Source of the DNA: Flavobacteriales bacterium CG18_big_fil_WC_8_21_14_2_50_32_9
GTDB taxonomy: Bacteria; Bacteroidota; Bacteroidia; Flavobacteriales_E; Vicingaceae
DNA: 13,535 bases
Direction: 5' to 3'
Assembly: GCA_002770955.1 (NCBI GenBank)
Contig: PCUH01000226.1
Span: 1 to 13,535 of the forward strand
Below, piece by piece: positions 1-8,000 of the stretch. The notes beneath the pieces were generated by a model that saw only the letters and a list, made by a program, of their open reading frames with translations, did not search any database and had not been told where the DNA came from. The first letter of the stretch is position 1; each line of letters opens with the position of its first letter. The position numbers and the translations under genes were made by a program.

Positions 1-390
1 AACTTTACTTTTGAAACAAGTACGTTGACTTATCAACTATATGCTTTTGGAGTTACTATTGGTTCAGAAATTAAACTACTAAATCCCTCCAAAAAAACAA
101 ATTTTTATATTACACCTAGCTTTGGTTATCGTAGAATATTTAGCATAACTCAAGAATCATCTAACCCAAATTTAGATGTTAGCAAACACCCTGATGTTAA
201 TCAAGGGATTATTATTGATTGGGGGCTTGAGTTAGGTGTGAAATTGAAGAAATTTAAGGTTGGAGTAGCTTTAAGAGATGTTTTTAATGAAAACGAAGAT
301 ATGTCAAGTGTTGTAGTAACCAATGCTTATACTGTTTCGGTAAGCTATTTGTTTAACATGTCATTCAAAAAGAAAGAAATAAGCGAATAA
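1..390 (+). CDS. Probable outer-membrane beta-barrel protein, 3' end only
   Basis: The reading frame is open from the first base of the window, so the true start lies upstream; a TTG at position 25 is just an internal codon. The 129 residues visible alternate polar and hydrophobic/aromatic residues in short stretches such as FYITPSFGYRRIF and YTVSVSYLFNMSF, separated by polar turns rich in Asn, Asp and Ser. This is the pattern of amphipathic strands in a Bacteroidota outer-membrane barrel. Most such barrels stop at a terminal aromatic residue; this one adds a charged tail (FKKKEISE), so the last strand is not at the very end. No named family can be assigned from this fragment. It could be a PorP/SprF-like or other porin-type barrel, but that is a guess. 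It converges on the mutA gene of the opposite strand with 58 bp between stop codons. Confidence 0.6.
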   Translation, partial: NFTFETSTLTYQLYAFGVTIGSEIKLLNPSKKTNFYITPSFGYRRIFSITQESSNPNLDVSKHPDVNQGIIIDWGLELGVKLKKFKVGVALRDVFNENEDMSSVVVTNAYTVSVSYLFNMSFKKKEISE

Positions 391-395
391 ATTCA

Positions 396-439
396 GCTCC
401 AACGGAGCGTAATTTACTAAGTGATGAGTGAAGCTCATC
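396..439. repeat. Two tandem small palindromes (REP-like candidate) between convergent genes
   Basis: Palindrome one is GCTCC, a 3-nt loop AAC, then GGAGC (396-408). Palindrome two is GATGAG, a 5-nt loop, then CTCATC (423-439). They lie between the stop codons of the barrel gene and mutA. Neither is followed by a run of T on either strand, so they are poor intrinsic terminators. Paired short hairpins in a convergent gap are typical of dispersed repetitive extragenic palindromes, but one copy cannot prove dispersal. Confidence 0.4.
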
Positions 440-448
440 CTAATAAAA

Positions 449-1519
449 TTAACCTACCTTCTTCTTAAAACTTTCCAATACTTTTTTCACCAATTCATCG
501 GTAAGTGTTTCCATGTAGTAAGCACCTTTGGCGGGGTCAACTACTTTGTCTAAAAAGGATTCTTCTTTTAAAATTAGCTGAATATTTCGAGCAATTCGTT
601 TAGAAAATGGAGTAGGTTTTCCTTCCAACGCATTAAAAGGCAAAACAGTTAAACAATTACAACCACCAATAATTGCTGACATCGCCTGAGTGGAAGCTGC
701 CAAGGTGTTGTTGTGTACATCAATTTCGGGTTGAGGTGTTAGTGTGGTTTGTGCAGCAATATACATTTCCTCATCATTAAGTTGATATTGATGGGTAATC
801 AATTCAAAGCAAATGCGGGCTGCTCTTAATTTGGCTATTTCAAAAAAGTAATTGTTTTGAATAGGAAACTGAAACATTATTTTATTCCAAGCTTCTTTTG
901 CGGAAATGCCGTTTTCTGTTAAGATGTCAACTGCTTCAACCGCTTTTGCAAAACTATTAGCTAATTGCTCACTCATTTTTGTAGTAGCGTTGGCAGTAAT
1001 CATGATGCATTTTTCAACATGCTTATTTTTACTCAACGCAATAATATCGTTGGTAATGTTATTGCTGTAAAAATTTGCTTTTACATTGCTGTAAGTAGAT
1101 TTTTCTAAAAACTGGGCAAATAATTCAGCAGTTTGGAGTGGGTTTTCGTTGTAAAAACTCAGTTGAATAATATCCAATTGAATATTGTTCAACAAGCTAC
1201 TAAGTTTTTCTAAATTAGCTATTTCTCCAATAAATTCCAAGCTGTTGCAACCACCTGTTAGAGCAGTTAGTGCTTGTTGGTTGGCATCGCCATCAGTAAC
1301 ATCAATTTGTTCATTGATAAACCAACTAGCGGTACTTTCGGGAATAACATTAAAAGTAGAAGACAAATTATTTTCCAACGCATTTTGCATGTAAAAAGGT
1401 TGAACGTTGATGTCTTCCTCAGAATTCCAAACTAAGGTTGCTTCAAAATCTTTACCTTTCAAATCAGCAATAATTTGTTCTTTCCATTGCTGATAGCTTA
1501 TTTCTTTAAAATCGTTCAT
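449..1519 (-). CDS. mutA: Methylmalonyl-CoA mutase small (beta) subunit, short form
   Basis: This is the non-catalytic partner of the heterodimeric cobalamin-dependent enzyme that interconverts methylmalonyl-CoA and succinyl-CoA in cytoplasmic propionate/succinate metabolism. Family signatures are clear in the C-terminal half: YFFEIAKLRAAR at residues 224-235, then GGCNCLTVLPFNA at 285-297, PFSKRIARNIQ at 304-314, and a terminal DPAKGAYYMETLT at 328-340, which matches the end of the mutase TIM barrel. An N-terminal DLKGKDFEATLVW segment (19-31) is also typical of Bacteroidota small subunits. At 356 residues it is much shorter than actinobacterial small subunits of about 600, and it lacks any B12-binding-like C-terminal domain. 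ATG at 1519 is preferred over an in-frame TTG at 1534. It lies 26 bp behind ftsB on the same strand, so it is probably co-transcribed. The large catalytic subunit (mutB) is not adjacent: the next gene downstream is convergent. Confidence 0.87.
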   Translation of the reverse strand: MNDFKEISYQQWKEQIIADLKGKDFEATLVWNSEEDINVQPFYMQNALENNLSSTFNVIPESTASWFINEQIDVTDGDANQQALTALTGGCNSLEFIGEIANLEKLSSLLNNIQLDIIQLSFYNENPLQTAELFAQFLEKSTYSNVKANFYSNNITNDIIALSKNKHVEKCIMITANATTKMSEQLANSFAKAVEAVDILTENGISAKEAWNKIMFQFPIQNNYFFEIAKLRAARICFELITHQYQLNDEEMYIAAQTTLTPQPEIDVHNNTLAASTQAMSAIIGGCNCLTVLPFNALEGKPTPFSKRIARNIQLILKEESFLDKVVDPAKGAYYMETLTDELVKKVLESFKKKVG

Positions 1520-1520
1520 A

Positions 1521-1548
1521 ATCTCAAATCTCAAATTTCCAATCTTTA
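1521..1548 (-). repeat. Degenerate heptanucleotide repeat in the ftsB-mutA gap
   Basis: Read on the minus strand, the gap contains TTGAGAT twice in perfect tandem, preceded by TGGAAAT and then TAAAGAT, a decayed unit that overlaps the ftsB stop codon. All share a 7-bp period, and the last unit ends one base before the mutA ATG. No conventional Shine-Dalgarno sequence is present at normal spacing. The same period fills the maeB-ruvA gap. Confidence 0.5.
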
Positions 1549-1845
1549 ATCCTTTTTCTTCGCTTCAAAAACAAAAATTTCTTCATCATCTTTTTTCATC
1601 AGGTATTTTTCTCTGGCAAATCTTTCTAAGGCTTTTTGGTCTGTACTTAGTTCATTGAGTTCTTTTTTTGTTTTAGCAATTTCATCATCATAAAACTGTT
1701 GTTCACGTCTCATTTCTTTGAGTTTTGAATGATAATCGTATTGGGTAAGTAAATTGTTTTGATCAAAAAAAGTAACCCAAATAAAAAAAACAAGAATACT
1801 TAATCCGTATTTGTTCTTTAGCCAATTGGGAATTTTCTTTAACAT
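1546..1845 (-). CDS. ftsB: FtsB/DivIC-family septum formation initiator
   Basis: This is a small bitopic membrane protein of the FtsB/DivIC family, which in other bacteria bridges FtsQ/DivIB and FtsL in the divisome. The 99 residues show a short basic cytoplasmic N-terminus (KK, KNK), one transmembrane helix at about residues 14-27 (GLSILVFFIWVTFF), and a charged periplasmic helix at about 36-72 with coiled-coil character (KLKEMRREQ, IAKTKKELNEL). The family's conserved tail follows at 73-93 (LERFAREKYLMKKDDEEIFVF). An in-frame TTG at 1866 would add seven residues; the ATG at 1845 gives the usual short N-terminus and is preferred. It is the first gene of a probable two-gene transcript with mutA. 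Whether it should be called FtsB or DivIC cannot be settled by sequence alone, since the family is small and divergent. Confidence 0.85.
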   Translation of the reverse strand: MLKKIPNWLKNKYGLSILVFFIWVTFFDQNNLLTQYDYHSKLKEMRREQQFYDDEIAKTKKELNELSTDQKALERFAREKYLMKKDDEEIFVFEAKKKD

Positions 1846-1905
1846 ACGTACAAAAATACGTATCAATTTGTAAAATTTAACCTAAATTAAAACTGAACTA
1901 TTAAA

Positions 1906-1935
1906 CAAAGCTATGTTAATGGTAAAGATGATAAA
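1906..1935 (-). promoter_or_regulatory. Candidate Bacteroidota-type promoter for ftsB-mutA
   Basis: On the minus strand, TAGCTTTG (1913 to 1906) is a full match to the Bacteroidota sigma-A -7 element TAnnTTTG. Eighteen bases upstream is TTTA (1935-1932), close to the TTTG-like -33 element. Transcription would begin near 1900, leaving a leader of about 55 nt before the ftsB ATG. Chance matches are common in AT-rich DNA, hence moderate confidence. Confidence 0.45.
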
Positions 1936-1980
1936 TAAAGAACTATAAAAAATTAAAAAACAATTCCAATCAAGCTATTA

Positions 1981-2005
1981 AGGAATGAAAATATTCCTAC
2001 TTTTA
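1981..2005 (+). promoter_or_regulatory. Candidate maeB promoter box with adjoining palindrome
   Basis: TACTTTTA at 1998-2005 matches seven of the eight positions of the TAnnTTTG -7 element and would give a leader of roughly 85 nt before the maeB ATG. No clear TTG is present at the -33 distance. Immediately upstream, and sharing one base with the box, is a 6-bp inverted repeat, AGGAAT (1981-1986) and ATTCCT (1993-1998), with a 6-nt spacer. A further ATTCC half-site lies at 1963-1967. This could be an operator overlapping the promoter, or coincidence. The rest of the 1846-2095 gap shows nothing else recognisable. Confidence 0.3.
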
Positions 2006-2095
2006 CGAGTTCATTTTAAAAAAATATCAATCATTTAATCACATCAAAGTTGGAGGGAAATCAAAATTTGAGTTTCAGCTTTAAACAAAGGAAAG

Positions 2096-4366
2096 ATGGC
2101 AAAGACACGAAAAGACATTGAGGCGTTAGAATATCACTCAATAGGTAAACCAGGAAAAATTGAAGTAGTACCAACAAAACCTTACAGTACACAACGAGAT
2201 TTATCGTTGGCTTATTCACCAGGAGTTGCCGTACCTTGTATGGAAATAGCAGCAAACAAAGAAGATGTTTATAAATATACAGCAAAGGGAAATTTAGTTG
2301 CAGTAATTACAAATGGAACAGCTGTATTGGGTTTAGGAGATATTGGTCCAGAAGCTGCAAAGCCAGTAATGGAAGGAAAAGGATTGTTGTTTAAAATTTT
2401 TGCTGATATAGATGTTTTTGATATTGAGATTGATGCTACAGATGTGGATTTGTTTGTGAATACAGTAAAAGCAATTTCACCAACTTTTGGAGGAATAAAT
2501 TTAGAAGATATCAAAGCTCCTGAATGTTTTGAAATTGAAGAGCGACTAAAAAAAGAATTGAAAATACCTGTAATGCACGATGATCAGCATGGAACAGCAA
2601 TAATTACATCAGCCGCATTACTTAATGCAGTAGAATTAGCAGGGAAAAAATTAAGTGAAATTAAATTAGTAGTTAATGGAGCAGGAGCTGCTGCTATGTC
2701 TTGTACCAAATTGTACGTAACCTTAGGGGTAAACCCTAAAAATATTATTATGTTGGATAGCAAAGGTGTTATTCGAAAAGATAACAAAGAACTCTCTGAA
2801 TCAAAAAAAACATTTGCAACTACAAGAAAAATAGATACATTAGCTGAAGCACTCAAAGATGCTGATATGTTTTTAGGATTATCTAAAGGAAATATTGTTT
2901 CTAAAGCGATGATAAAATCAATGGCAAAAAATCCTATTGTTTTTGCCCTTGCCAATCCAAACCCTGAAATTGCTTATAAAGATGCTATCGCAACTAGAAA
3001 AGATATTATTATGGCAACAGGCAGGTCTGATCATCCTAATCAAGTAAATAATGTGCTTGGGTTTCCTTATATTTTTAGAGGAGCATTAGATGTTCGGGCA
3101 ACTTGCATCAATGAAGAAATGAAGTTAGCAGCTGTAAGAGCAGTCGCTATATTAGCTAAAGAAACGGTGCCAGAAGAAGTAAACGAAGCCTACAATCAAA
3201 AAAACATTTCGTTTGGAAGAAATTTTATTATTCCAAAACCACTAGACCATAGACTAATAACCACTATTGCACCTGCTGTTGCTAAGGCAGCAATGGATTC
3301 GGGCGTAGCACAAAATCCAATAAAAGATTGGGAATTATACAAAGAAAATTTAACTAAGCGACTAGGTTTAAGTAATAAGTTATTAAAAAATATTACTGAA
3401 AGAGCGAAAGTAAATCCAAAAAGAGTTGTTTTTGCTGAAGCAGATAATTATAAAATTTTAAAAGCGGCATTATTGGTTCATGAAGAAGGTATTGCTCAAC
3501 CAATTTTATTAGGTAAAATAGTTAAAATACAACAAGTTGCAAAAGAGTTTAATTTGGATTTGGGCAACATTCCAATCATAGACCCAAGAAGTTCTGTTCA
3601 TAGAGATAAAAAGAATTTTTATGCCGCAATGTTGTATGAAAAAAGGAAAAGAAAAGGAGTTACTTTAGCTGAAGCCCAAGAAATGATGCGAAGTAGAAAT
3701 TACTTTGGGTCGGCTATGGTTGAAATGGGTGATGCAGATGCATTTATTTCAGGATTAACCCGAAATTATAAAAATACAATAACACCAGCTTTGCAAGTAA
3801 TAGGAACAGATGATGATGTGAGTAAAATAGCAGGAATGTATATTATTTTTACAAAAGAAGGACCGTTTTTCTTTGCAGATACTACAGTGAATTTAGACCC
3901 ATCAGCACGAGACATTGCTGACTTAACTGTATTGGTAGCAAAAATTGTAGAACGCTTTAAAATAATTCCAAAAATAGCTTTGCTATCCTATTCAAATTTT
4001 GGCTCTGCTGGGGGTGAAGATTCTATTAAGATGAGGGAAGCAAAAAAAATATTAGACAAAGAACATCCGCACATTGTTGTTGATGGTGAAATTCAGGCAA
4101 ATTTTGCTTTAAATAAAGAGCTAAGAAATGAAATTTTCCCTTTTTCGGAATTAGCAAAAAAAAATACCAATACATTGATATTCCCCAATTTAGCAGCAGG
4201 AAATATTGCCTATAAATTAATGCTTGAAATGGGTGGTTTTGATGCTATAGGTCCAATTTTGTTGGGCATGAAAAAACCAGTACATATATTACAATTGGGA
4301 AGCTCAGTTCGTGAAATTGTGAACATGATTACCTTAGCAGTTGCTGATGCTCAAACTAGGAAGTAA
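2096..4366 (+). CDS. maeB: NADP-dependent malic enzyme with C-terminal phosphotransacetylase-like domain
   Basis: This cytoplasmic enzyme oxidatively decarboxylates malate to pyruvate and CO2 with reduction of NADP, supplying NADPH and linking the TCA cycle to pyruvate. The 756 residues match the MaeB hybrid architecture. The malic domain (about 1-160) contains QRDLSLAYSPGVA (33-45, including the likely catalytic Tyr40), the lysine region EGKGLLFK (93-100) and the metal-site segment PVMHDDQHGTA (158-168). The NAD(P)-binding fold follows, with VVNGAGAAA at 192-200 and FALANPNPE at 283-291. From about residue 430 a phosphotransacetylase-like domain runs to the end, with RVVFAEAD (443-450), DADAFISGLTRNY (546-558) and FADTTVNLDP (593-602). 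In E. coli MaeB this domain is regulatory and senses acetyl-CoA; the same role is inferred here. The start agrees with family N-termini, although the nearest GGAGG-like sequence (2052-2057) is too far upstream to be a normal ribosome binding site. ruvA follows after 69 bp. Confidence 0.97.
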   Translation: MAKTRKDIEALEYHSIGKPGKIEVVPTKPYSTQRDLSLAYSPGVAVPCMEIAANKEDVYKYTAKGNLVAVITNGTAVLGLGDIGPEAAKPVMEGKGLLFKIFADIDVFDIEIDATDVDLFVNTVKAISPTFGGINLEDIKAPECFEIEERLKKELKIPVMHDDQHGTAIITSAALLNAVELAGKKLSEIKLVVNGAGAAAMSCTKLYVTLGVNPKNIIMLDSKGVIRKDNKELSESKKTFATTRKIDTLAEALKDADMFLGLSKGNIVSKAMIKSMAKNPIVFALANPNPEIAYKDAIATRKDIIMATGRSDHPNQVNNVLGFPYIFRGALDVRATCINEEMKLAAVRAVAILAKETVPEEVNEAYNQKNISFGRNFIIPKPLDHRLITTIAPAVAKAAMDSGVAQNPIKDWELYKENLTKRLGLSNKLLKNITERAKVNPKRVVFAEADNYKILKAALLVHEEGIAQPILLGKIVKIQQVAKEFNLDLGNIPIIDPRSSVHRDKKNFYAAMLYEKRKRKGVTLAEAQEMMRSRNYFGSAMVEMGDADAFISGLTRNYKNTITPALQVIGTDDDVSKIAGMYIIFTKEGPFFFADTTVNLDPSARDIADLTVLVAKIVERFKIIPKIALLSYSNFGSAGGEDSIKMREAKKILDKEHPHIVVDGEIQANFALNKELRNEIFPFSELAKKNTNTLIFPNLAAGNIAYKLMLEMGGFDAIGPILLGMKKPVHILQLGSSVREIVNMITLAVADAQTRK

Positions 4367-4372
4367 GTAAAT

Positions 4373-4435
4373 AGGAGTTAGGTGTTAGTAGTTAGTACTT
4401 CCAACTTCAAACCTCAAACAACAATTAACAAAAAA
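4373..4435 (+). repeat. Degenerate heptanucleotide array filling the maeB-ruvA spacer
   Basis: The spacer resolves into nine consecutive 7-bp units with no leftover bases, ending directly at the ruvA ATG. The first four resemble AGGAGTT or AGTAGTT, and the later ones drift through CCAACTT and CAAACCT to A-rich units beginning CAA. Neighbouring units share most positions, as expected for tandem duplication followed by decay. The early units could pair with the later ones (GGAGTT at 4374-4379 with AACTTC at 4403-4408, one G-T wobble). There is no Shine-Dalgarno sequence close to the start codon. Confidence 0.55.
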
Positions 4436-5017
4436 ATGATAGCTCAAATAAAAGGAAGATTAGTAGAAAAAACACCTACCTATGTGGTTATAGATTGCAA
4501 TGGAGTAGGGTATCAAATTAACATATCTTTAAATACTTATTCTAAAATTGATGCCAATGAACAATGTTTATTGCACACCCATTTAATTGTTAGAGAAGAT
4601 GCTCAATTACTTTATGGATTCAAAGACAAAAGTGAACGAGAATTATTTCGAATGTTAATTTCAGTATCTGGAGTTGGTTCTGCAACAGCAATGATGATTT
4701 TATCTTCATTAACGGCAACCGAAATTAAAGGAGCAATAAGTACGGGAAATGTTAATATGCTTAAGGGGGTAAAAGGAATCGGAACGAAATCTGCAGAAAG
4801 AATCATCATTGATTTAAGAGACAAAATAGGAAAAGTTGAAGAAAGTGATATAAATTTTGCCGTTTCAAACAATACAATTAAAGATGAGGCGTTAAGTGCT
4901 TTAATTATGCTTGGTTTTACAAAAAAACCAGCAGAATTAGCACTAAATAAAATTTTGGCTTCTTCAGAAGAAATATCTGTGGAACAGCTAATTAAACAAA
5001 CATTAAAGAGCCTTTAA
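4436..5017 (+). CDS. ruvA: Holliday junction DNA helicase subunit RuvA
   Basis: RuvA forms a tetramer on four-way DNA junctions and loads the RuvB motor for branch migration during recombinational repair. The start at 4436 gives the characteristic N-terminus MIAQIKGRL; the frame is open upstream to 4382, but that part is intergenic repeat and not protein. The 193 residues follow the family plan. The N-terminal OB-fold (about 1-63) includes VVIDCNGVGYQI. Two helix-hairpin-helix motifs follow, ISVSGVGSATAM (75-86) and LKGVKGIGTKSAERI (109-123). After a flexible linker (about 133-147) comes the RuvB-binding domain III, with EALSALIMLGF at 151-161. It sits 69 bp after maeB and 14 bp before sprA on the same strand. 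ruvB and ruvC are not in the window, which is usual in this phylum. Confidence 0.97.
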   Translation: MIAQIKGRLVEKTPTYVVIDCNGVGYQINISLNTYSKIDANEQCLLHTHLIVREDAQLLYGFKDKSERELFRMLISVSGVGSATAMMILSSLTATEIKGAISTGNVNMLKGVKGIGTKSAERIIIDLRDKIGKVEESDINFAVSNNTIKDEALSALIMLGFTKKPAELALNKILASSEEISVEQLIKQTLKSL

Positions 5018-5035
5018 AGGGCTTTCTTATTTTGG
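5009..5035 (+). terminator. Weak hairpin with T-rich tail at the ruvA-sprA junction
   Basis: An imperfect palindrome (5009-5023, arms AGCC and GGCT around TTTAAAG) overlaps the ruvA stop codon and is followed by the T-rich stretch TTCTTATTTT. The stem is short and holds a wobble or bulge, so termination would be partial at best. The sprA start codon lies inside the tail, so the element could instead attenuate or modulate sprA translation. Confidence 0.25.
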
Positions 5036-8000
5036 CATTTAACAAGGTAACATATAAAAAAATATTTTTTATTGTTGGGGTTTCCTTTGTAATTACTATT
5101 ACAAATTGGATGGTTAACCCCGAATACTCTCTTGCATTTGAGAATATAATAAATCTTTCTGATTATGTTTTACCTGTCGATAGTCCCATAATCGACTTAA
5201 AATATCCATTTAGTGATGGTTCTAGCACTCCAGAAAACCCTAATTCTGGTGGATTATATCTTAACCATCCAAGCAATGTTCAATCTGGATTTGAATACGA
5301 CCCAGAAACAGGTACGTATAATTACTATGAGAAAATGGGAGATAGAGATTTTAGGCCCCCAACCTATATGACTTTTGATGAATATTTAGAATATGATTCA
5401 AAAAAATCATTACAAGAATACTGGAAACAAAAAACAGAGGCCGATGCCATGGATCAAACCAAAGGATTTAGACCTACATTAAATGTGAAGGGAAAAGCTT
5501 TTGATCGGATTTTTGGGGGTGATGAGATTTCAATTGTTCCACAAGGTTCGGCAGAACTTAGTTTTGGTATAAATCGCTCTACCAGAGATAACCCAGTGCT
5601 ACCTGCAAATCAAAGAAGTTTAACCACTTTTGATTTTAATCAACAAATTCAGTTAAATGTAGTTGGTAACATTGGTACTAAAATGAAACTTTCTTTTAAC
5701 TACAACACAGAAGCCACTTTCGATTTTGAAAACAGAATGAAATTAGAATATACCATTGATGAAGGTTCGGAAGATGAAATTATTCAAAATATTGAAGCAG
5801 GTAATGTTGCTTTGCCTTTAAAAGGTTCATTAATTACAGGAAGTCAAACTTTGTTTGGAATAAAAACTGAATTAAAATTTGGAAGAATGTACATAACAAG
5901 TGTGCTTTCGCAAGAAAAAGGAGAGCGTAAAGAAATTAGTGTTCAAGGAGGAGCTCAAATACAGAAATTTGAAAGAGAAGCCTCAGATTATGAGGAAAAT
6001 AGACATTTCTTTTTATCTCAATTTTTTAGAGATACCTACGAAACTTCGTTGGCAAATTTGCCTGTAATTTCATCTAGAGCAACAATAACAAAGGTTGAGG
6101 TTTGGGTTTCTAATGTCAATAGTGCTTTTATTGACAATCGAAACATTATAGGTTTTATGGATTTAGGCGAAGCTACAAATGATAATATTTATAATAATAC
6201 GTTGGTTTTTGATGCCAATACAACTCCAACTTTTGATTTTCCAGATAATGAGGCAAATACCTTATATCCAAATTTAACGGGAGCATCTACTTATGATACT
6301 GCTGCAATTAGAGGTTTTGTGAGTTCGAGTCAAGAGTTAGAACAAATTGGATATTCTAATGGAATTGATTTTGAAAAGTATGAAAATGCTCGTTTATTGA
6401 AACCAAATGAATTTAATTTGAATGCTCAGTTGGGATATATATCGTTAAACTCAGCTATGAATGCCGATGACATCTTAGCAGTTGCATTTCAATATACATT
6501 AAACGGACAAGTATATCAAGTAGGCGAATTTTCTACTGATGGAGTGCCTGGTCAGAATGCATTGTTTGTAAAATTATTAAGAGGAACAACAATCAATACC
6601 CAACTTCCAACATGGGATTTGATGATGAAAAATGTGTATTCATTAGGAGCTTTTAATGTTTCTAAAGAGGATTTCTTTTTTAATCTCTTTTACTTAAATC
6701 CAGCAACAGGAGTTGAAATTCCTTTTTTACCTGAAGGAGAACCAAACGGCATCCCTTTAGTGCAAGTGATGAATTTAGATAGATTAAATAATCTCAATCA
6801 AGATTCTCCAGATGGAGTATTTGATTTCATTGAAGGAGTTACGATAGATTCTCGAACAGGACGAGTCTTTTTTCCTGTACTCGAACCTTTTGGTTCTCAC
6901 CTGAGAAGTAAATTTACCAATCCTCAACTTGCCAATAAATTTGCTTTTGACACACTTTATGTAACCACACAGCAACTAGCAAAACAAGATGCAGTAAAGA
7001 ATAGGTATAGAATTAAAGGACAATATGCTTCATCAACAAGTTCAGATATATCACTTAACGCAATGAATGTTCCACAAGGCTCTGTGGTTGTTACTGCTGG
7101 AGGAGCAACATTAACCGAAAATGTTGATTATACCGTTGATTATAACTTAGGAAGAGTAAAAATTATTAATGAAGGAATTTTGACATCAGGAACGCCAATC
7201 AAAATTTCGCTAGAAAGTCAATCTTTATTTAATATCCAAACTAAAACATTGATGGGTTCTCGTTTCGACTATAAATTTAATGATGATTTGAATCTTGGAG
7301 GAACAATCATGCGTTTGTCCGAAAGACCACTTACACGAAAAGTAAACATAGGAGATGAACCAATCAATAATACCATTTGGGGATTAGATGCAACCTACAC
7401 CAAAGAAACTCCATTTATTACTAGGGCATTAGATAAGCTACCCTTATACAGCACAAAAGCCAAATCTTCCATAACTTTTGAAGGAGAATTTGCACACATA
7501 ATACCTGGAAATCCTGGAGCAATTGGCAAAGATGGAACAGCTTATTTAGATGATTTTGAGGGAAGCCAATCTAGAATTGATATGAAATCGTTTCAATTAT
7601 GGAAATTAGCAAGTACACCTCAAGGGCAACCAACCCTTTTCCCTGAAGGGATGTTGCCACTTTCAAATCAATTAGACTTTAGATTTAATGCAGCAAAAAC
7701 AGCTTGGTATGTTATAGATCCTTTGTTTTGGAGAAATGATTCAAGAACACCCAATCATATTAAAAGTAACCCAACCATGCAATCTAATCATTACATGAGA
7801 GAAATTCTTGAAACAGAGGTTTTTCCATTTAAAAGCCCTGATAATGGGATTATTACCAACTTACCTATTTTAGATGTGGCTTATTATCCAGAAGAAAGAG
7901 GGCAATATAATTTTAATCCAATAGCAACAAATAACGTGATGCCGAATCCATCTAATAGTTGGGGAGGGATTATGCGAGAAGTACAAACAACCGATTTTGA

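Noticed and set aside
1520..1534. TTG start at 1534 for mutA
   Set aside because: The ATG at 1519 gives the family-like N-terminus; the extra five residues come from the TTGAGAT repeat.
1851..1858. TATTTTTG on the minus strand as the ftsB promoter -7 box
   Set aside because: It fits the consensus, but transcription would start essentially at the ATG and no -33 element is found; the box at 1906-1913 gives a normal leader.
1846..1866. TTG start at 1866 for ftsB
   Set aside because: The ATG at 1845 gives the usual short cytoplasmic N-terminus for this family, and no ribosome binding site supports the TTG.
2061..2955. Minus-strand open frames opposite maeB
   Set aside because: maeB is unmistakable on the plus strand across this stretch; the opposing frames have no family features and reflect codon composition.
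4382..4435. N-terminal extension of RuvA by 18 residues from an upstream start
   Set aside because: The extension is translated heptanucleotide repeat, and family members begin at MIAQIKGRL, so the ATG at 4436 is the real start.
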